From: Caulobacteraceae bacterium
Lineage (GTDB): Bacteria; Pseudomonadota; Alphaproteobacteria; Caulobacterales; Caulobacteraceae
NCBI GenBank assembly: GCA_019748095.1
Contig: JAIEQA010000017.1
Span: 1-64,000 of the forward strand
DNA: 64,000 bases
Reading direction: 5' to 3'
Positions within the stretch are counted from its first letter, which is position 1; the number at the start of each line of letters is the position of its first letter. The position numbers were made by a program, and so were the translations under genes. A model generated the notes under the pieces. That model saw only the letters and a list, made by a program, of their open reading frames with translations, searched no databases and was not told the origin of the DNA. This document shows positions 49,693 through 58,100 of this stretch, piece by piece.

Positions 49693-49728
49693 CGGTCTCG
49701 TCTCCCCGGCGGTATCCTCCGCCCACCC

Positions 49729-49749
49729 TTATGCTCAACATTAGCATAA
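49729..49749. promoter_or_regulatory. Putative NAD-pathway operator (NadQ-like)
   Basis: TTATGCT at 49729-49735 and AGCATAA at 49743-49749 are perfect inverted repeats around a 7-base spacer, 37 bases upstream of nadA and in the gap to divergent ilvA. Alphaproteobacterial nad operons are often controlled by the repressor NadQ. Whether this is its site is my inference. Confidence 0.6.
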
Positions 49750-49911
49750 GTGCTGACAAGATAGTGGTGTGAGGCCGGGATGCAAGAGGCGGCGTCAGAC
49801 TGCGGATCAACACTTCCGGCAGCGCGGGGCGCGATTGATGAGGACTTTTCGCCCGTAAACGCTATGGATGCGGTCAGAACGTTTAGCTGACTGCCCAAAG
49901 ATACCCCGCCT

Positions 49912-51450
49912 ATGCAAGAAACTCTCCGTCGCATCCTGACGGCCCGCGTCTATGATGTCGCGGTCCAGACCCCGCTGGATCCCCTGCCCCGGCTCAGCGC
50001 CCGCCTCGGCCGCCCCGTGCTGCAGAAGCGCGAGGACCTGCAGCCGATCTTCTCGTTCAAGATCCGCGGGGCCTACAACAGGATCGCCACCCTGGATGCC
50101 GAACAGCTGGCGCGCGGCGTCATCTGCGCCTCGGCCGGCAACCATGCGCAAGGGGTCGCCTTCGCGGCCCGCAAGCGCGGGACGACGGCCACCATCGTCA
50201 TGCCGGTGACCACACCGCCCATCAAGGTCGCCGCCGTCCGGGCCCTGGGCGGAACCGTCATCCTGCACGGTGACGCCTTTGACGAAGCCTTCGCCGAGGC
50301 CAGCCGTCGGGCCGAGACCGACGGTGCCGTCTTCATCCATCCGTTTGACGACCCGTATGTCATCGCCGGTCAGGGCACGGTCGGGCTGGAGATCACCCGC
50401 CAGCATTCCGAACCCATCGCCGCCATCTTCGTTCCCATCGGCGGCGGGGGACTGGCCGCCGGCATCGCCACCATCGTCAAATTCCTGCGGCCGGAGACGA
50501 AGGTGATCGGGGTCGAACCGGTCGATGCCGCCTGTATGCAGGCGGCCATCGCGGCGGGCGAGGTCGTGACCCTGAACCAGGTCGGCCTGTTCTGCGACGG
50601 GGTCGCCGTGCGCCGCGCGGGCAGTGAGACCTTCCGCCTGTGCAGGGACCTGCTGGACGACATCGTCACCGTCGACAACGATTCCATCTGCGCCGCCATC
50701 AAGGACATCTTCGACGACAGCCGCGCCGTGGCCGAACCGTCCGGGGCGCTTGCGCTGGCGGGCCTCAAGGCCTGGGCCGCCGCCCATCCCGGTACGGCAG
50801 AGGACGGGGCCCTGATCGCCATCAACTCGGGGGCCAACGTCAATTTCGACCGGCTGCGCCACATCGCCGAACGGGCCGAGATCGGCGAAGGCACCGAGGC
50901 GTTGCTGGCCGTGGCCATGGCCGACGACCGCGCCGTCTACAGTCGTTTCCTGAATGCGCTGGACGGCCGCTCGGTGACCGAGTTCAACTACCGCTGGTCC
51001 GGCGAGGGGCACTCTGGACAGGCTAGGGCCCACATCTTCGTCGGCGTGGCCATCAAACAGGGCCCGCACGAAAAGGACGATCTCATCTCGACGCTGATCG
51101 CTGACGGCTATGAGGTCGAGGACATGAGCGACAACGAGACCGCCAAGCTGCATGTCCGCCACATGGTCGGGGGCCGCGCCGCCGGCCTGCCGCACGAGCG
51201 CATCCTGCGGTTCGAATTCCCCGAACGGCCGGGAGCCTTCCTGAAGTTCCTGAACAGCCTACGCCCCGCCTGGGCCCTGACCCTGTTCCACTACCGCAAC
51301 CACGGCGACGACGTCGGCCGGGTGCTGGCGGGCATCTCCGTGCCCCCCGCCGAACAGCCGGCCCTGACCGCCGCCCTGGCCGAACTCGGCTACCCCTATG
51401 TCGACGAGACCGACAACCCGGCCAGCCGCCTGTTCCTTGAAGCGGTTTAG
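49912..51450 (+). CDS. ilvA: Threonine ammonia-lyase (threonine deaminase) IlvA
   Basis: IlvA deaminates threonine to 2-oxobutanoate, the entry to isoleucine synthesis. The 512-residue biosynthetic form has the PLP Lys50 in IFSFKIRGAYNRI, ICASAGNHAQGVAFAAR, the phosphate loop PIGGGGLAAGIATIVKF, and two C-terminal ACT-like regulatory domains (about 340-510, e.g. RILRFEFPERPGAFLKFLNSL and ALTLFHYRNHGDDVGRVLAGI). The latter give feedback inhibition by isoleucine. It is divergent from nadA. A dispersed repeat starts about ten bases after its stop. Confidence 0.97.
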   Translation: MQETLRRILTARVYDVAVQTPLDPLPRLSARLGRPVLQKREDLQPIFSFKIRGAYNRIATLDAEQLARGVICASAGNHAQGVAFAARKRGTTATIVMPVTTPPIKVAAVRALGGTVILHGDAFDEAFAEASRRAETDGAVFIHPFDDPYVIAGQGTVGLEITRQHSEPIAAIFVPIGGGGLAAGIATIVKFLRPETKVIGVEPVDAACMQAAIAAGEVVTLNQVGLFCDGVAVRRAGSETFRLCRDLLDDIVTVDNDSICAAIKDIFDDSRAVAEPSGALALAGLKAWAAAHPGTAEDGALIAINSGANVNFDRLRHIAERAEIGEGTEALLAVAMADDRAVYSRFLNALDGRSVTEFNYRWSGEGHSGQARAHIFVGVAIKQGPHEKDDLISTLIADGYEVEDMSDNETAKLHVRHMVGGRAAGLPHERILRFEFPERPGAFLKFLNSLRPAWALTLFHYRNHGDDVGRVLAGISVPPAEQPALTAALAELGYPYVDETDNPASRLFLEAV

Positions 51451-51460
51451 ATTTCGAGCA

Positions 51461-51666
51461 TCGTCATCCTCCGGCAAGCCGCGCCTTCGCGGCGCAGACC
51501 GGGGGACGCAGCGGCCTGCGAGAGCAGGACCCTGTCGCGGACTCCGACGTCTGACAGCCTGCCTGAACAGATCGCCTTCGGCGCCTCCCCCGACCCGATC
51601 TTCGATCGGCCGGAGGATGACGAAGCGTCCCCCGGTCTCGCTGCGCTCGCCGGAGGATCACGAAGG
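51461..51666. repeat. Dispersed inverted repeat between ilvA and ogt
   Basis: TCGTCATCCTCCGGC at 51461-51475 is found perfectly inverted at 51609-51623, and a further partial copy (GCCGGAGGATCACGA) lies at 51649-51663 up to the ogt stop. The 216-base gap between ilvA and ogt is essentially all repeat and carries no gene. Read as protein it gives VILRRAQRDRGT-type phrases, typical of dispersed palindromic units. Confidence 0.65.
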
Positions 51667-52173
51667 TCACACCCCCGCCCCCTCATGGGCCAGCAGCCAG
51701 CGCTTGCGCTCCAGCCCGCCCGCATAGCCGGTCAGGCTACCATTGGCTCCGATCACCCGGTGGCAGGGCACGATCAGGGCGACCGGGTTCTGACCATTGG
51801 CCAGCCCCGCAGCCCGCACGGCCTTGGGCGACCCGACCGCCGCCGCCAGCTGGCCATAGCTGCGAGTCTCCCCCGCCGGAATGGCCCTCAGCGCCGCCCA
51901 GACCGCCGTCTGAAAGGCCGTCCCGCCGGTCTTCACGACCAGCCCGTCCAGCGCGCCGAGGTCCCCCGCAAACCAGGCCTCAACCGCCCCCCGCGCAGGC
52001 TCATTACGCCCCCCGACCAGCACAGCCCCCGGCGCATGGCGCTTCAGCAACCGCAGCATCCGCGCCTCATAGTCGGCAAAGTCCAGCGCCCGTACAGCAC
52101 CGTCCGCATCGGTGACCAGCAGCACCTCGCCCACCGGCGTCGCGAGCCGGTCCAGCGTCAGAACATCATCCAT
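51667..52173 (-). CDS. ogt: Methylated-DNA-[protein]-cysteine S-methyltransferase (Ogt/MGMT)
   Basis: A suicide repair protein that removes alkyl groups from O6-alkylguanine. The 168-residue product starts at 52173 (MDDVLTLDRLATPVGEVLLVTDADG). It has the HTH DNA-binding region TAFQTAVWAALRAIPAGETRSYGQLAAAVGSPKAVRAAG, the acceptor Cys137 in IVPCHRVIGANGSLTGYAGG, and KRWLLAHE. The ORF track's first 99 residues are not part of the protein and come from a repeat and the ada gene. It lies downstream of ada on the same strand, an alkylation-repair pair. Confidence 0.95.
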   Translation of the reverse strand: MDDVLTLDRLATPVGEVLLVTDADGAVRALDFADYEARMLRLLKRHAPGAVLVGGRNEPARGAVEAWFAGDLGALDGLVVKTGGTAFQTAVWAALRAIPAGETRSYGQLAAAVGSPKAVRAAGLANGQNPVALIVPCHRVIGANGSLTGYAGGLERKRWLLAHEGAGV

Positions 52174-52210
52174 CGTCTCGCTCCTGTTCTGTTGTCTCCT
52201 CCCCGTCCGA

Positions 52211-52330
52211 AGGATGGGGAGGGGGACCGCCCGCCGCTTGGCGGGGGGTGGAGGGGTTCTTGACGCCCCACCGACTGTGCTCGCTTCAAGACCCCCTCCG
52301 TCACGCCGCGCAGGCGCGGCGTGACACCTC
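52211..52330. repeat. Inverted repeat with nested hairpin between ada and ogt
   Basis: The arms GGGGAGG...CTTGA (about 52217-52262) and TCAAG...CCTCCCC (about 52286-52333) are inverted copies. The right arm contains a perfect 12-bp stem with a two-base loop at 52300-52325 (GTCACGCCGCGC / GCGCGGCGTGAC). The left arm has a smaller CCGCC/GGCGG hairpin. The ada stop codon lies inside the long hairpin, so the last ada codons are repeat-derived. Confidence 0.7.
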
Positions 52331-53413
52331 CCCACACCCTTCTGGCGCGGAGAGGAGACCGTTGATCTCCAGATACAGCGCCCCATAGGCCCGCCACGGC
52401 CGCCAGTGTTCGGCCCGCTCCACAAGCGCTTCATCGTCCAACCGATCGCTCGGCGCATCCTCGCCGGCATCGACCCAGTGTCCCGGCAACCTCAGCCCCG
52501 GCCGCGCCTCGACCAGCGGCCGCAGCCCCGGATCGGCCGACAGATCCCGGGCGATCGCCTCGGGATCGGCCGACAGGTCGAATATCCGCCGCACCCGTGC
52601 CAGCACGCCGGGCAGGGCCTTCAGATCGTCGACCTCGACACAGACCGACAGCCGGCCGGCATCGCCCGGGGTCGCCGTCACGAACCCTGTGGCCCCGTCC
52701 CCGGCCCGGTCCAGATCCCGGGACCACACCCGGCCCTCGACCCGGTCGCCACGCGCCGCCAGGGCAGCCAACATCACCGGCCAGTCATAGGGCGGGCGAT
52801 AGGACAGGGTCAGCCGCACGCCGCGCCCGGCCGGCCGCTCGGCCCGCCGCCGCAGGGCTGACGGGGCCCGGCCATACAGGGCCTGAAAGGTCTCGTTGAA
52901 ACGCCGCACGCTGCCGAACCCCGCCGCCAGTGCGACCTGGGCCATCGACAGGTCCGTCTCATGGATCAGGGCCTTGGCCAGCAGCACCCGCCGCGTCTGG
53001 GCCACACTGACCGGGGCCGCGCCCAGATGCTGGCGAAACAGCCGCCGCAGCTGCCGCTCCCCGACCCCCAGCCGGCCGGCCAGGGCGTCCACGTCGCCGT
53101 CATCCAGCGCCCCCGCCTCAATCAGGCTGAGCGCGCGGCTGACGGTGTTCGAGGTCCCCCGCCAGGCCCCCAGATCGGGAGCCGTCTCGGGCCGGCAGCG
53201 CAGACAGGCGCGGAACCCCGCCGCCTCCGCCGCGGCTGCAGAGACCACGAAGCGCATATTCTCCCGCCTGGGCGTCCGCGCCGGACAGACGGGCCGGCAG
53301 TAGATCCCGGTGGTCTTCACACAACCGAAGAACCGCCCGTCGAACCGGGCGTCACGGGTCAGGACGGCCCGGTAGCAGGCCTCCTGATCCAGTCTGTCCG
53401 CCGCCGTTTCCAT
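52301..53413 (-). CDS. Ada-AlkA fusion-like regulator lacking the HhH-GPD glycosylase core
   Basis: Residues 1-80 are the Ada zinc/methyl-acceptor domain, with Cys39 and Cys43 (GIYCRPVC), Cys70 and Cys73 all present. Residues 85-190 are an AraC-type HTH (MAQVALAAGFGSVRRFNETFQALYGRAPS). From about 195, the AlkA N-terminal domain (LTLSYRPPYDWPVMLAALAARGDRVEGRVW) runs to LRPLVEARPGLRLPG. The sequence then jumps to ERAEHWRPWRAYGALYL, which resembles the end of AlkA. The helix-hairpin-helix and catalytic Asp region (roughly 120 residues) is missing, so glycosylase activity is unlikely. The final 14 residues come from a repeat. It probably still senses methylphosphotriesters and regulates ogt. Confidence 0.88.
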   Translation of the reverse strand: METAADRLDQEACYRAVLTRDARFDGRFFGCVKTTGIYCRPVCPARTPRRENMRFVVSAAAAEAAGFRACLRCRPETAPDLGAWRGTSNTVSRALSLIEAGALDDGDVDALAGRLGVGERQLRRLFRQHLGAAPVSVAQTRRVLLAKALIHETDLSMAQVALAAGFGSVRRFNETFQALYGRAPSALRRRAERPAGRGVRLTLSYRPPYDWPVMLAALAARGDRVEGRVWSRDLDRAGDGATGFVTATPGDAGRLSVCVEVDDLKALPGVLARVRRIFDLSADPEAIARDLSADPGLRPLVEARPGLRLPGHWVDAGEDAPSDRLDDEALVERAEHWRPWRAYGALYLEINGLLSAPEGCGEVSRRACAA

Positions 53414-53464
53414 GCCGGAACAATGGACGCGGCAGCGGATGGAGTCTCGCGGTTTTCGGACACC

Positions 53465-54613
53465 TCAGCCCCGAAGGGCCCGCCAGACGTTGCCCAGACC
53501 GTTGAACACCAGGCCGATCGCCGTGAAGGCCAGTCCCCAGGTCATGATCAGCGACAGGGTCGAGGCCACCCCGACCAGATCACGTTCCTGCGCCCGCAGG
53601 TCATGCAGCCGGTCGAAATCCAGCAGCACCCAGTCACCGGCGATCCGGGCCTGTTCGGCCCCGACCGACAGGGTGAACCAGTGCTCGGCCCCCACGATCG
53701 CCCACACCAGCCACAGGCCGCCCATGGCGAGGAACACAGACACCAGCGCCCGCAGCCGTGCCGCCTCCGGCCGGATCAGGGTGAACAGATCCCGCCCAAG
53801 CTGCCCCAGCGTGTAGAGCAGGATCGGCACGAAAAGGGCGGCCCAGATGGGTCCCGGAGTCACATCGACCAGCGCGCCGTCCACCCGGATGACGCCCAGA
53901 CCCGGGAAATGCACCGCCCCAACCCACCACAGCAGGAAGATCGTCAGGGCGAGGGCCGAAAAGGCGGCCTCTCCGCTCACCGACCGGTGGATCCGCGGTC
54001 GCGGGGTCCACAGCGGCCGGGCGGCGTCGCCGGCACCCGCCGCCGTCCGGGCCCGCTCGCCCGCGTTCCGCGCCGCCACGCCCCAGGTCACCGGATCTGA
54101 CAGGCCGAAGGCCCCCAGATCCTTGACGCGCCAGTCGGTCAGCCATTTCGGCCGGATGCCGTTGTGCTCCATGACCGCTCCGGTCAGGGTCAGCGCACCG
54201 ATCAGGGTCAGGGCCGAGCTGAACCAGCCCCCGAAGGCCTGCGAGATGTCCTGGCCGAAGTTCGCCGGCTCGCTGACCAGCCGGACCGCCAGTCCAATGC
54301 CGGCGATGGCCAGCAGCACCAGCAAACCCGCCTTGACCCCGTACAGCCAGTAGGGAAACAGCTCGGGCCCGATCAGACTGTCAGGCCCCTTGCGATAGCG
54401 GGCCGCCACGACCAGCGGATGGCCGATCTCCTTCAGGATCGCCTCGCGTTCATCATCGGTCAGGGCGCGGCCCAGCGTCTCTTCCTTCGCCTCGACCCGG
54501 CTCAGGATCAGGTCGCGCAGTTCGGCGATGATGTCCTCGCGCTCGTCCGGTGGCAGCTGTGCGGCCACCGCCTCCAGATAGCGGTCCACCATGTCTTCAG
54601 TCTTGGCACTCAT
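53465..54613 (-). CDS. HAAS-domain membrane protein
   Basis: A 382-residue protein starting at 54613 (MSAKTEDMVDRYLEAVAAQLPPDEREDIIAELRDLILSRVEAKEETLGR). This is the HAAS (DUF1700-type) N-terminal helical domain found next to PadR-family regulators. It is followed by about six to seven transmembrane helices. GAGGGG precedes the start. The gene begins 25 bases after the padR stop, and the HAAS-PadR pairing strongly suggests joint control. The signal sensed is unknown. Confidence 0.8.
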   Translation of the reverse strand: MSAKTEDMVDRYLEAVAAQLPPDEREDIIAELRDLILSRVEAKEETLGRALTDDEREAILKEIGHPLVVAARYRKGPDSLIGPELFPYWLYGVKAGLLVLLAIAGIGLAVRLVSEPANFGQDISQAFGGWFSSALTLIGALTLTGAVMEHNGIRPKWLTDWRVKDLGAFGLSDPVTWGVAARNAGERARTAAGAGDAARPLWTPRPRIHRSVSGEAAFSALALTIFLLWWVGAVHFPGLGVIRVDGALVDVTPGPIWAALFVPILLYTLGQLGRDLFTLIRPEAARLRALVSVFLAMGGLWLVWAIVGAEHWFTLSVGAEQARIAGDWVLLDFDRLHDLRAQERDLVGVASTLSLIMTWGLAFTAIGLVFNGLGNVWRALRG

Positions 54614-54638
54614 ACCCGGTCCCCTCAGTCCAGAAATG

Positions 54639-54968
54639 TCAGAGAATCTTGTCGAGCGAGGCATTGATGCCCCGCCACTCGTCGGTCAGGGCGGCCAGCA
54701 TCGACACGCCCACGGGCGACAGGACGTAGAAGCGCTTCTTGCGCTTCTCCTCCTCGCGCCACTCGCTGTTCAGAAGGCCTTGGCTCTCCAGCCGGCGCAG
54801 CAGCGGATAGAGGGTCGATTCCTCCATCTCCAGACCGTCGGCGGCCAGGGCCTGACGCAGGGTGTAGCCGTACCGCTCGGTCCGCAGACAGGCCAGCACC
54901 GCCAGCACCAGCGACCCGCGCCGCAGCTCCAGCCGCATCGTTTCAAACAGGTCGGCGTCGATCGTCAC
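54639..54968 (-). CDS. PadR family transcriptional regulator
   Basis: A 109-residue winged-helix protein (LRRGSLVLAVLACLRTERYGYTLRQALAADGLEMEESTLYPLLRRLESQGLLNSEW...KKRFYVLSPVGVSMLAAL). It has the conserved YGYxL and ESTLYPLLRRLE motifs and a short C-terminal dimerisation helix. It is first in a two-gene operon with the HAAS protein. Two adjacent palindromes lie 27-54 bases upstream and are probable autoregulatory sites. Confidence 0.92.
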   Translation of the reverse strand: MTIDADLFETMRLELRRGSLVLAVLACLRTERYGYTLRQALAADGLEMEESTLYPLLRRLESQGLLNSEWREEEKRKKRFYVLSPVGVSMLAALTDEWRGINASLDKIL

Positions 54969-54994
54969 GCAAGCTTGCCCTTCGCGTCACATAG

Positions 54995-55007
54995 TGTGTG
55001 ACACACA
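54995..55007. promoter_or_regulatory. Palindrome 1 upstream of padR
   Basis: TGTGTG-A-CACACA is a perfect 13-base palindrome 27-39 bases upstream of the padR start. It is the nearer of two adjacent palindromes and a candidate PadR operator or part of the promoter. Confidence 0.5.
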
Positions 55008-55009
55008 GT

Positions 55010-55022
55010 GTATGCGACATAC
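55010..55022. promoter_or_regulatory. Palindrome 2 upstream of padR
   Basis: GTATG-CGA-CATAC is a perfect 13-base palindrome two bases from palindrome 1. The TATG...CATA half-sites resemble the ATG/CAT-type half-sites often bound by PadR regulators. Confidence 0.5.
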
Positions 55023-55055
55023 TGTATGAGGGAGTCAAGCAGGGCTGCAGACAAC

Positions 55056-55087
55056 AAAAAGGGGCGGCCGACCTGCGTCGACCGCCC
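55056..55087 (-). terminator. Rho-independent terminator of TonB receptor
   Basis: On the minus strand a GGGGCGG.../CCGCCCC stem (about 55061-55087, one internal mismatch) is followed by TTTTT and a T-rich stretch (AAAAA at 55056-55060 on the plus strand). It lies 31 bases after the receptor stop. Confidence 0.85.
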
Positions 55088-55118
55088 CCCTTGTTCAGTC
55101 CCGGTCGCCCGGGTTGGC

Positions 55119-58100
55119 TCAGAAGGCCTTGAAGTTGAAGCTGACGTAGAAGCGCCGGCCGAACAGGTCGAAATTGTCGGCTGTGGTGTTGCCCAGCCAC
55201 GGGGCCGGATCAGCATCGAACGCATTGACCACGCCGGCACGGACGATCAGGTCCTCACGGGCCTGCCAGCGCACCGAGAAGTCGTGCTGCGAATAGTGAC
55301 CGGTCTCGAGATACTTGAAGTTGTCGTAGCGATCCCAGTTGCTGATGATGTTGTCGATGTCCTCGATCTCCTGGCTGGCCTGCCAGTCCCAGTCCCAGAC
55401 GAAGGCCAGGTCCTGGATCGGAGACCAGCTCAGGGTCGACAGGAAGCGAACGCGCGGCAGACCCACGGTGTCCTCAAAGTCGGTCGAATCGGTCGGATCG
55501 ACGATGTTGACGAAGTCATGCTGTTCGATCAGCCAGTTGCCGCGGATCGAGTGGCTGAACGTGCCCCAGTCACGACCGGCAAAGCGGAAGACATCCCCGC
55601 CCCAGCGGGTGGTGAAGTCCACGCCCTTGGCCGTCAGCGCCGCATAGTTGAGCGAGCCCTGGATGAAGCTGGTCACCTGGAAGCTGGTCGCGTCCCGGGT
55701 CTGGGTGGCGCAGGCCCCGACGTTCAGCTGGTCGCCGCTGACGCACTGGTTGGCGGCATTCTGGGCCGAGACCGAGTCGATCGCGTCCTGAATCTCGATG
55801 TCATAGTAGTCCATGACGATCGACAGGTTCGGCAGCAGATAGTCGGGCGTCCAGACGAAGCCGTAGGTGAAGCTCTCCGAGGTCTCCGGCTGCAGGAACG
55901 GGTTGCCGCCCGCCAGACCCGACACCGCTCCCGACCCGTAGTTGGGCAGGTAGGAGTTGGCTGCGGTGGGGGTGTTGAAGGTGAAGCTCAGGCCTGACTG
56001 CTGGGCCAGGGTGGCGCAGTTGGTGATCCGGTTGCTGCGGATCGTCTGGTCGGCGAGGTTGTTCAGCACCGTGGCGCTGCAGGGATCGCTGAACGCGTTG
56101 GCGAAGGTCTGGCCCAGGGGCTCATTGGTCTCGCCCAGGTTCGGCACCCGGATGGCCGTGGCCGTCGTCGCGCGGAACAGCAGCTGGTCCACCGGACGAT
56201 ACTGGAACATCACGCTGTAGGTCTCCTGCTCCCCGACGTTGGAATAGTCGGAGTAGCGGTAGGCCCCGCTGATCTCGGCCGACCGGCCCAGCCAGCTGTC
56301 CCGCAGCAAGGGGAGGCTCACCTCGGCGAAGACGTCGTTCGTGTCATAGCTGGCCTCGGCGAAGTCCGGGCCGGCGTTGAGGAACAGGTAGCGGCCGGCC
56401 CTGTCCCGATCCCGCCCGGTCCCGCTGGTGATCTCCTTGCGATACTCATAGCCGACCGAGGCTCCGATCGGACCGGCACCCCAGAAGTCCCACAGCTCGC
56501 CCGAGGCGAAGCTCAGGAAGTCGTGCTGCTTGTTCTGGTCGGTGACGGTGACCGAGGCCTGGATGTAGTCCAGGGCGTCCTGCGAGAAGCCGCCTTCGCC
56601 GAACACCCGGACGGGCACGCATTGCGAAATGACGTCGCCCTGGCGCGAATAGGTCGTGCCACCCACCACCGCGTTGGGCACGGCGATCCCCTGGGCCGCC
56701 AGCAGCTGGACCCGGCAGACCACTTCACCCGGACGCCCGTTGACCCGGCCGGCCGTGTCGACCACCGCATCCACCGCGGCCTGGTAACGCACGACGTCGA
56801 CACCCAGCTCCCGGTTGGAGTTGTTCATCTCGCCGTAGGTGTAGCCCATCTCCCAGTTGACGTTGCGCACGAAGCCGACGTCGCCGGCGTCGCCGCGCAG
56901 GCCGATGACATAGCGCTGCAGGTCGCGGTTGTTCAGTTGGTTGCGGGCGGGCCCGTAGAGTTTGTGCTGGGCGCGGGGATCGGCAACCGTGCCGGTCAGC
57001 ACGCCGGCCGAATTATAGACTTGGCGGCGGTTGTTCAGGATGGCGGTGCGCACATCGGCCGGCAGATAGGCGTTGTCCAGACCGATCTCGAACGCGCTGG
57101 TCGCGGTGATCGCGCCCACCTCGGTCGCGCCGAGCGCCCGGATGTTGAAGTCGTGGAAGACGCGCTGGCCGGCGTCATAGGTCTCTTCCTCGACATACTT
57201 GGCCTCGGCGAACAGCGAGATGTCCTCGGTGACCGCGAAATTCAGGCCGGTCTGGAAGCGGTAGTTGGTCGATTCTGGCAGCCGGCTGGCCTGGCCCTGT
57301 TCGGTGTTCGACACTTGGCCAAGGCCGCCATTGGAGACCGTGCGGCTGAAGCCGGTCTGGCTGCGGATCGGTCCGAACACCACCGGCTGGGACGCACCCG
57401 AGCCGTTGTAGAGATAGGAGTTGTTCAGGTTGTTGCTGGGGGCCAGCGAGAAGCAGTTGGCCGAGAAGCTGGTGGTCGGGCAGGTCGCGAAGGTGACGTC
57501 CGGATCGCTGGCCGGGCTGGGCTGAACGCCCGTGGCCAGGATGGTCACGCCACCAAGGTCGGTGCCGCGAATGTAGGTGCGCAGGCCGCGCACAAGGATC
57601 AGGTCCGTGACGCCATCGGCCGGGGCCGCGGCCGGGTCCGCATCATTGCCGACGAAACCCCAGCTCTCACGGCGCCAGTCGACGTCGGAATCCAGGACCT
57701 CTTCGCTGCCCTGATACTCACCCGACACATAGACGTTCAGCCGATCGTCCAGAAAATTCTTGCCCCACAGGACCGACAGGCGTTGGCTCAACTGGTGGTC
57801 CTGGTTGACCTCGGCGATCGAGCCGTCGATCTCCAGCCCGTCGAAATCCTTGCGCAGGATGAAGTTGACCACGCCCGACACGGCATCGGCACCGTAAACG
57901 GCCGCGGCCCCGCCGGTGATCACTTCGGTGCTCTCGACCAGCAGGCGCGGAATGGTGTCGACATCGACCGCCAGGGTGCCGGGCTGGGATCCGACATGGC
58001 GACGTCCGTCGACCAGCGTCAGCGTCCGGCCGGAGCCGAGGTTGCGCAGGCTCAGCAGCGACAGACCGCCGTCATTCAGGTTGGAGCCCGTGGTGTCCTC

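Noticed and set aside
52174-52470. Long N-terminal extension of Ogt in the ORF track
   Set aside because: It runs through an intergenic repeat and the antisense of ada, and has no family similarity; the ATG at 52173 gives a normal-length protein.
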